Assembly: GCA_902766855.1 (NCBI GenBank) | Contig: CACXFE010000086.1 | Span: forward strand, 1 to 8,071 | Source of the DNA: Oscillospiraceae bacterium | GTDB lineage: Bacteria > Bacillota > Clostridia > Oscillospirales > Acutalibacteraceae | DNA length: 8,071 nt | Direction: 5' to 3' | Position numbers and translations under genes: made by a program | Notes under the pieces: model-generated | What the model saw: only the letters and a program-made list of their open reading frames with translations | Database searches by the model: none | Told to the model about the DNA's origin: nothing | Shown: positions 1 through 6,673 of the stretch, piece after piece | Position numbering within the stretch: position 1 is the stretch's first letter | How the letters are laid out: every line of letters starts with the position of its first letter

Positions 1-900
1 GCCCTTCCCGATACGCAAACATTTTCCGTTATGTATTACCGGCAGGATATTTTGGACGAACTGGGTGTGAAATTGCCCGAAACATGGGATGATTTCATCG
101 CGGCGTCGGCAGTTATCATGAGGAATAATATGCAGGTTGGGCTGCCTTATATGCAGATCACGACCATGAATCAGATCAACCTCGGATTAGGCGCGCTGAA
201 TATATTCCCCACGCTGCTGATGCAAAGAGGGGCCGACCTCTATGATGAAAAACTGGAAAGCGTGCTGCTGACCTCGGAAAAGGCGGTTTCCGCATTTACC
301 ATGTGGACGGATTTTTATACCAAATACAGTTTCCCGAAAACATATGATTTTTACAATCGTTTCCGCACGGGGCTGATGCCTTTGGCGATCCAATCCTGTT
401 CTCAATATACAACCATCAGTGCCGCGGCCTCTGAAATACGGGGACTTTGGGGAATTACGCTCATCCCCGGCGTGAAAGATGAGAACGGGGTGATCAACCG
501 CACACAGGCGGGCGCCGGAACCGGTTGCGCTATCTTAAAAAACAGCGATCAGGTTGATCAGGCGTGGGAGTTTTTGAAATGGTGGACATCCGATAAAGTC
601 CAACTGAAATATTCGCAAAATATCGAATCGATTTTAGGCATTACCGGGCGTAACATGACCTCGAATGTAGAGGCTCTTTCCGGGCTTTCGTGGAACATGG
701 GCGATTTCGATATTCTGAAAGAACAATGGAGCATGGTGAATGAAATGCCGGAAGTCCCGGGCGGTTATTATATCCCCCGCGTGGTGGATCAGGCGTTTTG
801 GAATGTAATAGGCAACGGCAAGGGAATCGAGGAAATGCTGCTGAAATGGGATAAAGCGGCGGATACAGAGATTGCCGAAAAGCGTTCGCAATATGAATAA
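1..900 (+). CDS. ABC transporter extracellular sugar-binding protein, C-terminal part (5' end outside window)
   Basis: The reading frame is open from base 1 to the TAA at 898-900, giving 299 residues with no start in the window; the ATG at 31 is internal, because the residues before it (ALPDTQTFSV) already fit the family. This is the C-terminal part of a family 1 extracellular solute-binding protein, a lipid-anchored or secreted receptor that hands an oligosaccharide to an ABC importer. Supporting features are the 'MYYRQDILDELG...PETWDDF' segment, typical of the first hinge region, the 'GxxCAILKNSDQVDQAWEFLKWW' region (residues about 172-195), and a PGGYYIPR motif at residues 253-260. As I recall it, that last motif occurs in a group of large clostridial and Paenibacillus binding proteins. 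Two permease genes follow closely (19 bp to the first), so this is an importer operon. The substrate cannot be read from the sequence, and no ATPase gene is present in the window, which is usual for CUT1 operons that share MsmX/UgpC-type ATPases. Confidence 0.9.
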   Translation, partial: ALPDTQTFSVMYYRQDILDELGVKLPETWDDFIAASAVIMRNNMQVGLPYMQITTMNQINLGLGALNIFPTLLMQRGADLYDEKLESVLLTSEKAVSAFTMWTDFYTKYSFPKTYDFYNRFRTGLMPLAIQSCSQYTTISAAASEIRGLWGITLIPGVKDENGVINRTQAGAGTGCAILKNSDQVDQAWEFLKWWTSDKVQLKYSQNIESILGITGRNMTSNVEALSGLSWNMGDFDILKEQWSMVNEMPEVPGGYYIPRVVDQAFWNVIGNGKGIEEMLLKWDKAADTEIAEKRSQYE

Positions 901-919
901 TGGAAGGGAGGAAATGTAG

Positions 920-1822
920 ATGAAAACAAAACAGTCTAAATTGTTTAAAAACAATGAAATCCGCACAGGAATGCTGATGTTGCTTCCGTTTTTAATTTTG
1001 TTTTTCAGTTTTACAATTCTTCCTGTCTTGTCATCCGTTGTATTGAGTTTTACAACATACGACATGATTTCCGCGCCGAAATTCAGCGGAATCGCGAACT
1101 ATATCAAGATGTTTTCCGCGGATGATATGTTTCCGAAAGTTTTGCGAAACACCCTGGTGTTGGCGGTGATTACCGGGCCGATCGGGTATATTCTCTCGTT
1201 TTTGCTTGCGTGGATGATCAATGAGTTGAATCGCGGAATGCGCACCCTTCTCTCCTTCCTTTTTTACGCGCCCGCGCTTTCCTCCAATGTGTATTTTATA
1301 TGGCAGGTGCTTTTCAGCGGGGACAGTTACGGGTATGTGAACAGCGCCCTGCTGTCATTAGGTCTTATTTCCGAGCCGATACAATGGTTTAAAGACGCGC
1401 AATATGTCACCTTGATCGTCATTATTGTTCAACTGTGGATGAGCATGGGAATTTCGTTCCTTGCCAATATTTCCGGGCTTCAAAATGTCAATCCCGAAAT
1501 GTATGAAGCGGGATGTATTGACGGGATCAGAAACAGATGGGCGGAATTGTGGTACATCACCATGCCGTCTATGAAATCGATCCTTTTGTTCGGGGCGGTC
1601 ATGCAGATCCAGAGCTCGTTCTCGATCGGGGCGGTCGTTACGGCATTGGCCGGTTTCCCCAGCGTCAATTATTCGGTGGATACCTTGGTTACTTTATTGA
1701 TGGATGTCGGTACAAGCCGTTATGAAATGGGCTATGCCGCGGCTCTTTCGGTGTTCCTTTTTGCTTTGATGGCGATCACACGGATCGTGGTAGGCAAATT
1801 GGTTGAGTCGATCGGTAAATAA
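920..1822 (+). CDS. CUT1 sugar ABC transporter permease (MalF/UgpA-like)
   Basis: This 300-residue integral membrane protein would form one half of the sugar channel in the cytoplasmic membrane. Hydrophobic segments are visible at about residues 16-42, 74-101, 108-133, 160-184, 219-242 and 270-292, the usual six-helix MalF-like core without the extra periplasmic insert of E. coli MalF. The EAA loop that docks on the ATPase lies at about 196-217 (EAGCIDGIRNRWAELWYITM, followed by P). The ATG at 920 is chosen because a strong ribosome binding site, GGAAGGGAGG, sits just upstream (902-911), and the N-terminus is the usual short basic leader. The gene starts 19 bp after the binding-protein stop and ends 12 bp before the second permease, so the three are one operon. 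Length and motifs are normal for the family. The substrate is unknown; the neighbouring glycoside hydrolase sequence suggests a plant or glycan oligosaccharide. Confidence 0.93.
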   Translation: MKTKQSKLFKNNEIRTGMLMLLPFLILFFSFTILPVLSSVVLSFTTYDMISAPKFSGIANYIKMFSADDMFPKVLRNTLVLAVITGPIGYILSFLLAWMINELNRGMRTLLSFLFYAPALSSNVYFIWQVLFSGDSYGYVNSALLSLGLISEPIQWFKDAQYVTLIVIIVQLWMSMGISFLANISGLQNVNPEMYEAGCIDGIRNRWAELWYITMPSMKSILLFGAVMQIQSSFSIGAVVTALAGFPSVNYSVDTLVTLLMDVGTSRYEMGYAAALSVFLFALMAITRIVVGKLVESIGK

Positions 1823-1834
1823 CGGAGGGCGAAA

Positions 1835-3406
1835 ATGAAGACAAACAAGGTACAATACAGGCGGTATACACGATCGGGTTGGGGAAATTTCTTCTATTTC
1901 TTCTTTTTGACTCTTTTCGGCTTGTTTTCGGTTTTGCCGATTATTTATACGGTTTGCACTTCTTTAAAACCGTTAGAGGAAATCTTGATTTTCCCGCCGC
2001 GCTTTTTCGTTACAAGGCCCACTTTGGAAAACTATACCGCTCTGCCGAAACTGTTATCCAATTTGCAGGTGCCGCTTTCCCGCTATATTTTCAACAGTTT
2101 TTTTGTCAGCGTTGTCACAACGGTTCTGCATATTTTGATCGCATCAATGGCGGCGTTTGTTTTAGCGAAACTCAAATTCAGGGGAAGCAAAGCGATCTTC
2201 ATGATCGTTCAGTTTGCTTTGCTTTATAATACCTATACCCTGGCGATTCCTCAATATGTTATTTTTTCGAAAATACATATGATTGATACCTATTGGGTGT
2301 ATATTCTGCCTTATTTGCCGTCCACCTTAGGGGTGTTTTTAATGAAGCAGTTTATCGACAGCAGCATACCGGACGCCTTGCTTGAAGCGGGGCGTATAGA
2401 CGGCGCCGGGCTGTTTAAAATTTACCGGCAAATCGCATTTCCGATCATGAAACCGGCGTGGCTTACGCTTGCGTTGTTTGCCTTCCGGGATCTGTGGTCG
2501 ATGCAGCCGCAGGGAACCATTTTCAGCGAGGAATTAAAAATGTTGCCCAATGTTATGTCCACCATATCTTCCGGCGGGATCGCCCGCTCGGGTAGTGCCA
2601 TGGCTGCCACGGTCATTCTTTTGATTCCGCCTGTGATCCTGTATATCGAAGATATTCTTCCGTTGATCACGGATTATATCGATATTTATTCCTTCCATTT
2701 CTATGCGCCTAACTGGCCGGATGGGGGCGCCGTTCCCAAAAATGCGGCCGATAACAATTATGAATTGTATGCGAAGCATTTCAACACCTTCATTTCCGAA
2801 ATCAACAAGTACGACAGCGGCGCGGATTACTGGCTTGATGAATGGAATTACAGCGGAATGTTTATCAAAACGCCGTATTATGCCACCCAATTAGCGCAAG
2901 CCGTGGCGGCGGCGCTGAATACCGGCACGCAGAATGTGTTGCTGTGGCAGTTGTTTGAAACCAAATGGCCGGAGCGGCAGGATACCGGCGGAGAATTTGC
3001 AGGCGGCATTCATAAAATAGGATTGGCCCCGCCTTTGACCGAGAGTCAAGTGCCGTACGATGTTTACTATGGCTATTCGCTGCTCACAAAATATATGGGC
3101 AAGAGAAACGCGACGGTTTATCACGGCACCGGCGATCAAGGGGTTTATACCGCCATGATCGAAAATACCGACGGTACGCAAAGTATTTTGGTGGTCAATA
3201 CCAATCAATCCGCCAAAATGATCCATCTGACGACCGGGAGAAAAGTGAACGGTGTATTGCTCCGCCATCTGTACGATCCGGCGACGGTGACGCCTTCTGC
3301 CCGGGCGGCGGTCATTTCCGCCGACAAGGCATTTAACGATGTAAGCGCCGGGCTTACGGATGTGATCCCCGCGGGGGCTGTGGTGGTTTATACGACAGAG
3401 CCGTAA
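1835..3406 (+). CDS. Fusion of CUT1 ABC permease (MalG-like) with the C-terminal part of a clan GH-A glycoside hydrolase
   Basis: One uninterrupted 523-codon frame with two unrelated parts. Residues 1 to about 271 are a MalG/AraQ-type permease: membrane segments near 18-43, 85-112, 120-145, 152-172, 205-222 and 254-271, and the EAA loop at 184-205 (EAGRIDG...FPIM). It lacks only the last 15 or so residues of the family, including the usual '..QSxxxETMAxSGIK' tail. From about residue 272 the sequence becomes the end of a GH-A TIM barrel: YIDIYSFHFY (281-290, a beta-6-like strand), WLDEWN (333-338, with Glu336 the candidate nucleophile, as in GH39/GH51), NVLLWQLFE (367-375, beta-8-like), then a beta-sandwich domain (about 424-523). 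Strands 1-5 with the Asn-Glu acid/base are missing, so hydrolase activity is unlikely. MalG-type permeases end in the cytoplasm, so the hydrolase part would face the wrong side. The ATG at 1835 follows GGAGGG (1824-1829). Either a deletion fused two operon genes, or the join is an assembly artefact. The exact GH family is uncertain. Confidence 0.85.
   Translation: MKTNKVQYRRYTRSGWGNFFYFFFLTLFGLFSVLPIIYTVCTSLKPLEEILIFPPRFFVTRPTLENYTALPKLLSNLQVPLSRYIFNSFFVSVVTTVLHILIASMAAFVLAKLKFRGSKAIFMIVQFALLYNTYTLAIPQYVIFSKIHMIDTYWVYILPYLPSTLGVFLMKQFIDSSIPDALLEAGRIDGAGLFKIYRQIAFPIMKPAWLTLALFAFRDLWSMQPQGTIFSEELKMLPNVMSTISSGGIARSGSAMAATVILLIPPVILYIEDILPLITDYIDIYSFHFYAPNWPDGGAVPKNAADNNYELYAKHFNTFISEINKYDSGADYWLDEWNYSGMFIKTPYYATQLAQAVAAALNTGTQNVLLWQLFETKWPERQDTGGEFAGGIHKIGLAPPLTESQVPYDVYYGYSLLTKYMGKRNATVYHGTGDQGVYTAMIENTDGTQSILVVNTNQSAKMIHLTTGRKVNGVLLRHLYDPATVTPSARAAVISADKAFNDVSAGLTDVIPAGAVVVYTTEP
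2642..2682 (+). repeat. 8-bp direct repeat at the permease-hydrolase junction
   Basis: TATATCGA occurs at 2642-2649 and again at 2675-2682, 33 bp apart and in the same reading frame (YIEDI versus YIDIY in the protein). The first copy lies exactly where permease similarity ends (Tyr270-Ile271) and the second lies at the start of the recognisable hydrolase strand YIDIYSFHFY. Short repeats like this can mediate deletion or a false assembly join. An 8-bp AT-rich repeat can also arise by chance, so its role is inference. Confidence 0.4.
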
Positions 3407-3441
3407 GGCTTTTGCCGATCCCCTCCGGGGGCATGAAAGCC
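3407..3441. terminator. Imperfect hairpin immediately after the fusion gene
   Basis: GGCTTT (3407-3412) pairs with AAAGCC (3436-3441), TGCC (3413-3416) with GGCA (3430-3433), and an inner CCCC/GGGG stem closes a three-base loop; two bases bulge at 3434-3435. The hairpin begins one base after the stop codon TAA (3404-3406). No U-tract follows it on the + strand, so it is more likely an mRNA 3'-end stabiliser or part of a tandem terminator than a complete intrinsic terminator. Confidence 0.4.
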
Positions 3442-3455
3442 TGTGCAAAACAATC

Positions 3456-3492
3456 AAGCAGGGGCTGACCGCAAATCGGTCAGCCCCTGCTT
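3456..3492. terminator. Bidirectional intrinsic terminator between convergent operons
   Basis: A perfect 16-bp inverted repeat, AAGCAGGGGCTGACCG at 3456-3471 and its reverse complement at 3477-3492, with a 5-base loop (CAAAT). It sits between the + strand sugar operon (stop at 3406) and the - strand radical SAM/DUF2344 operon (stop at 3549). The downstream tail is more U-rich for leftward transcripts (GATTGTTTTG) than for rightward ones, where only TTT follows. Position and stem strength support a shared terminator. It is not a repeat copy of anything else that I can see in the window. The remaining bases up to 3548 show no gene or further structure. Confidence 0.8.
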
Positions 3493-3548
3493 TGAACATA
3501 TTGATCAAAAGGATATGCGATCTCTGCGAATGCTGTGAAACCCCGCTT

Positions 3549-4190
3549 TTAAAGAAACGGCTGCATTTCCCCGTCAAACAGCATCCGCCTGATCACGGTA
3601 TAATAAGGTGGCCGGATACCGGCTGTTTCAAAAAAGGTATTCAGCACAAGGGAGGGGTTCAGGTTGTTTTCGTTTCCCGCGGTCAAAACCAAGGAAAGGG
3701 TATTGCCGGCTGTTTCGACCCGCCGGATCAAAGGGATCAGGTCAAATTCCCGCACCTTTCCTTTTTTGCCGGTTTTGCGGCAAAGAATGGAATCGCTTTG
3801 CAGAAAAGCGGTGAATTGCGGGAAAAAATCGCCGCCTTCGGGGAAGGTGATCTGATACTCGGCAAAGGTAATCTCTTTGGTGGGCTTTACCGGCTCCGCC
3901 GCCTTCCAAAATGTAATTCCCGGCACGGTGACCGCCGTCAGGCGGCGCAGCACTTCTTCAAGCGGGAAATCCTCCTCGGTCAGGCGGATATCCATGATCT
4001 CATAGATCCCCTCAAATCCGAGGGAAAGCGGCACGGCGTAATTGATATAAACGTGCTGATTAAACCCTTCGGTATACCACACGGGCAATCCGGCTTTGCG
4101 GATCATGCGGGGCATCAAACGGTTCATATCCAGGTGAGAAACAAATTTCATCCTGTCGGTTTTGGTGTAAAAAATTCTAACGCTTTTCAT
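3549..4190 (-). CDS. DUF2344 / TIGR03936 radical SAM-linked protein
   Basis: This 213-residue protein belongs to the family always found with, or fused to, a TIGR03960 radical SAM protein; its biochemical role is not established. The family signature is clear at the N-terminus: 'KFVSHLDMNRLMPRMIRKAGLPV' (residues 15-37) followed by 'YTEGFNQH' and 'YAVPLSLGFEG', matching the SHLD...RRAglP...GFnPhp...PLplG pattern. I chose the ATG at 4190 rather than the in-frame ATG at 4241, because the protein then begins MKSVRIFYTK, normal for the family, and a strong GGGGAAGGGG ribosome binding site lies a few bases upstream. It overlaps the radical SAM gene by 14 nt (4177-4190), so translation is probably coupled. 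In some genomes the two are one polypeptide, which supports a stable complex. A terminator hairpin follows about 57 bp downstream. Confidence 0.9.
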   Translation of the reverse strand: MKSVRIFYTKTDRMKFVSHLDMNRLMPRMIRKAGLPVWYTEGFNQHVYINYAVPLSLGFEGIYEIMDIRLTEEDFPLEEVLRRLTAVTVPGITFWKAAEPVKPTKEITFAEYQITFPEGGDFFPQFTAFLQSDSILCRKTGKKGKVREFDLIPLIRRVETAGNTLSLVLTAGNENNLNPSLVLNTFFETAGIRPPYYTVIRRMLFDGEMQPFL

Positions 4191-6021
4191 AGCAAACCCC
4201 TTCCCCGAAACAGGCCGCGCCGCAAGCGGAACACTGTTCACGGCAGTTCGGCGTGGTTTTTGCCGCGTGTGCGCGTTGATTTTCTTTGATCAGAAAGGCT
4301 TTTGTAACGCCGTAATCCAAATGATCCCATGGGTTGATTTCGTCAAACGGGCGGGTTCTTCCGGCATAAAACGCCGGGTCCAGGCCACATTCGCGGAATG
4401 CCTCCTCCCATTTTTCCGGCCGGAAGCATTCGTTCCAACTGTCGAAACGGCAGCCCTTTAAAAACGCGGTTTCAATGACTTTGCAAAGCCGGCGGTCACC
4501 CCGGGCAAAAGTGCCCTCTAAAAAACTGGTGGAAGAATCATGCCAGCTGATATTGACTTTTCGGGAAGTGTTGCTGTATTTCAAATGCTGTTGCCGCCGC
4601 TCGATCTCCGTTTTGTTGATTTGCGGCTCAAACTGGAAGGGGGTAAAGGGCTTGGGCACAAAGGTGGAAACACTGATGGAAACCGAAACAGAACGCCCTT
4701 TCGGCCGGTTTTCGGTATGGTAATAAAGGTCTACGATTTTTTGCCCCAACGCGGCGATGCCTTCCAGGTCTTCGTCCGTTTCGGTGGGCAACCCTAACAT
4801 AAAATACAGTTTCACCGCGGTATAACCGCCTTCAAAAGCCGTGCGGCAAGTGCGGAAAATTTCTTCCTCGGTCACATTTTTGTTGATAACATCCCGCAGG
4901 CGTTGCGTTCCCGCCTCGGGGGCGAATGTCAGCCCGCTTTTTCGCACATGGTTGATTTTTTCCAGCAGTTCTTTGGAAAAATTATCCACTCGCAAAGAGG
5001 GAAGCGCCAGGCTGACATGGTCTTTTTCCGTCCAGACCAGCATTTGATTCAGAAGCGGTTCCAGTTGGGTATAATCGCTGGAACTTAAAGAGGAAATAGA
5101 GATTTCATCATACCCGGTGTTGGCGCACAGTGCTTTGGCTTGCGCATTGATGACATCGGGGCTTTTTTCGCGCACCGGGCGGTAAATAAATCCCGCCTGG
5201 CAAAAACGGCAACCCCGGATGCAGCCGCGAAAAATTTCCTGTACCACACGGTCATGCACGATCTCGATAAACGGCACAACAAAGTGATCGGGATAAAAAA
5301 CACGATCCATATCATGAATAATGCGCTTCCGCACGGTTTTCGGCGCACCTTCGGCAGGGGTGACGGCTTGTATGGTGCCGTCTTCCCGGTAGGTTACCTG
5401 ATACAGAGAGGGAACATAAACCCCTTCGATCCGGGCGGCGGCACGCAGAAATTCCGCTTTGGTTTTTCCGTTTTTCTTATATTCTTTGTAAAGGTCGATC
5501 ACTTCCAGATCGACTTCTTCGCCTTCCCCTAAAAAGAAAAGATCAATAAAATCCGCCAGCGGTTCGGCGTTGCAAACGCAAGGCCCGCCCGCCACCACAA
5601 GGGGAGAAAGGGCGGTGCGGTCACAACTTTTGAGGGGGAGGCCGGCCAGATCCAGCATATTCAACACATTGGTATAGGACATTTCGTATTGCAGGGTAAA
5701 GCCGATGAAATCAAAATCCCGGATACTGTCACGGCTTTCAAGTGCGAAAAGCGGGATATGATGCTCCCGCATGACTTCCTCAAAGTCGATCCAGGGGGCG
5801 AAAACACGCTCGCACCAAATATCCTCCCGCGCGTTGAATTGGGAATACAGGATCTTCATGCCGAGATGTGACATTCCGATTTCATAAGTATCGGGAAAAC
5901 AGAAGGCAAAACGCACATCAATTTTTGAGAGGTTTTTCATCACACTGCCGATTTCCCCGCCGGAATAGCGGCCGGGTTTCTGCACGGAAAGCAGCAGTTG
6001 TTCAAGTTTTTGGCTATCCAT
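4177..6021 (-). CDS. TIGR03960-type radical SAM protein with N-terminal B12-binding-like region
   Basis: A 614-residue radical SAM enzyme of a conserved but uncharacterised family. Residues about 35-180 resemble the cobalamin-binding-like N-terminal domain of B12-type radical SAM proteins (FPDTYEIGMSHLG, and VVAGGPCVCNAEPLADFIDLFFLGEGEE). The SAM-cluster motif CxxxCxxC is C267-I-R-G-C271-R-F-C274, followed by the radical SAM barrel with 'EISISSLSSSDY' and 'LTFAPEAGTQRLR'. The C-terminus carries a second cysteine group, C593, C597, C600, C604 and C610, which could bind another Fe-S cluster or zinc. The start at 6021 is supported by AGGAG six to seven bases upstream and by a sigma-A promoter just before it. 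The gene forms a two-gene operon with the downstream DUF2344 gene. In many Firmicutes this pair lies between spoIVFB and ribonuclease G/rplU; the spoIVFB side is kept here but the other side is not. Candidate roles such as tRNA or ribosome modification are guesses. Confidence 0.93.
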   Translation of the reverse strand: MDSQKLEQLLLSVQKPGRYSGGEIGSVMKNLSKIDVRFAFCFPDTYEIGMSHLGMKILYSQFNAREDIWCERVFAPWIDFEEVMREHHIPLFALESRDSIRDFDFIGFTLQYEMSYTNVLNMLDLAGLPLKSCDRTALSPLVVAGGPCVCNAEPLADFIDLFFLGEGEEVDLEVIDLYKEYKKNGKTKAEFLRAAARIEGVYVPSLYQVTYREDGTIQAVTPAEGAPKTVRKRIIHDMDRVFYPDHFVVPFIEIVHDRVVQEIFRGCIRGCRFCQAGFIYRPVREKSPDVINAQAKALCANTGYDEISISSLSSSDYTQLEPLLNQMLVWTEKDHVSLALPSLRVDNFSKELLEKINHVRKSGLTFAPEAGTQRLRDVINKNVTEEEIFRTCRTAFEGGYTAVKLYFMLGLPTETDEDLEGIAALGQKIVDLYYHTENRPKGRSVSVSISVSTFVPKPFTPFQFEPQINKTEIERRQQHLKYSNTSRKVNISWHDSSTSFLEGTFARGDRRLCKVIETAFLKGCRFDSWNECFRPEKWEEAFRECGLDPAFYAGRTRPFDEINPWDHLDYGVTKAFLIKENQRAHAAKTTPNCREQCSACGAACFGEGVCYEKR

Positions 6022-6050
6022 GGTCTTCTCCTGATTGTTATGATGCTTTT

Positions 6051-6065
6051 ATTTTACAATAAAAT
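6051..6065. repeat. 15-bp palindrome overlapping the -10 box
   Basis: ATTTTA (6051-6056) and TAAAAT (6060-6065) are perfect inverted copies around CAA. One arm is the -10 hexamer of the radical SAM promoter. It could be an operator, or a chance result of AT-richness; no known regulator site is recognised. Confidence 0.35.
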
Positions 6066-6079
6066 CCGGGTGTTTTCAA
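6051..6079 (-). promoter_or_regulatory. Sigma-A-type promoter of the radical SAM/DUF2344 operon
   Basis: Read on the - strand, TTGAAA (6074-6079) is followed after exactly 17 bases by TAAAAT (6051-6056). Both hexamers are near consensus. Transcription would start near 6044, giving a leader of about 23 nt that includes the AGGAG site before the ATG at 6021. The -35 box abuts the stop codon of the upstream M50 protease gene (TAG at 6080-6082), so the radical SAM operon can be transcribed independently of the sporulation-like genes. Confidence 0.75.
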
Positions 6080-6673
6080 CTACATTTTCATAAGAGTGGC
6101 GACTAAAAAATACAGTGCCATTATGAGCGGCGTGGGGTTTTGCACACCGTGCAAAAAAAGAAAAACCCCGGCGGCGAGGCAGAGTGCTGCGCAAAAAAGT
6201 CCGGCGGCGAACAAAATCAGCCGGGCTTTACGCACCCCGAATAAGCGGGTAGCGATGCCGCGCAAAACGGTTCCCCCGTCCAGCCCCGTTACAGGGAGCA
6301 GATTAAATGCGCCGATCAGGGCATTGATCAGCGCAAATGAAAGGCACGCCTGCCCGCCCCATAAACGAAAGGCAAGCCCAAAAGTGCCGAAAAGCAAAAA
6401 ATTGGTAAGCGGCCCCGATAAAGCGATCAGAATTTCTTCCCATAAGAGGGGAGCGGGCGGGGAAGTGATTTCTACCGCCGCGGGAGAAAGCCGGATGCGG
6501 GTGGGGGCGTAGTCGAGCGCCCACATGGCGAAAAGATGCCCGGTTTCATGCAATAAAACGGCCGCAAAAAACGGCAAAGCAAGCCCCGTCCGATCAGTGA
6601 ATAACAGAAAAGCGATCAGGGCGGAGAAAGGAAAGGTGACGCACACTTCGGCGCCGAACAGTTTAAACCGCAT
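6080..6673 (-). CDS. spoIVFB: SpoIVFB-like M50 site-2-type intramembrane metalloprotease, short form
   Basis: A 197-residue multi-pass membrane protease. In B. subtilis the family member SpoIVFB cleaves pro-sigma-K in the mother cell during sporulation. The zinc motif is H42-E-T-G-H46 (HExxH), and the second motif, NLLPVTGLDGG, supplies D132; these positions nearly coincide with H43/E44/H47 and D137 of B. subtilis SpoIVFB. Hydrophobic segments surround both motifs and the C-terminal half. The protein ends after the last membrane segments, without the CBS domain found in the 288-residue B. subtilis protein. I chose the ATG at 6673 over that at 6709, since MRFKLFGAEV is the usual family N-terminus. 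No good ribosome binding site precedes either. The ATG overlaps the upstream small gene by 11 nt, so coupling is likely. It could be a related M50 protease with another substrate, but position next to the radical SAM pair favours SpoIVFB. Confidence 0.85.
   Translation of the reverse strand: MRFKLFGAEVCVTFPFSALIAFLLFTDRTGLALPFFAAVLLHETGHLFAMWALDYAPTRIRLSPAAVEITSPPAPLLWEEILIALSGPLTNFLLFGTFGLAFRLWGGQACLSFALINALIGAFNLLPVTGLDGGTVLRGIATRLFGVRKARLILFAAGLFCAALCLAAGVFLFLHGVQNPTPLIMALYFLVATLMKM

Noticed and set aside
634..1065. 143-residue - strand frame across the binding protein/permease boundary
   Set aside because: It overlaps two confident genes and the intergenic ribosome binding site and has no recognisable domain.
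1835..3406. A frameshift or hidden stop separating the permease and hydrolase parts
   Set aside because: The frame is continuous with no stop, and no start codon with a ribosome binding site is apparent near 2640-2700, so the data as given show a single fused frame.
3492..4289. 265-residue open frame on the + strand opposite the DUF2344 gene
   Set aside because: It has no family resemblance, starts inside the terminator hairpin and lies antisense to a gene with a clear family signature; it is a shadow frame.
5140..5532. 130-residue + strand frame and several others opposite the radical SAM gene
   Set aside because: They are antisense to well-conserved radical SAM coding sequence, with low-complexity composition and no ribosome binding sites.
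6096..6512. 138-residue + strand frame opposite the M50 protease
   Set aside because: It is a Lys/Ala/Pro-rich antisense translation of a membrane protein gene with HExxH and DG motifs.
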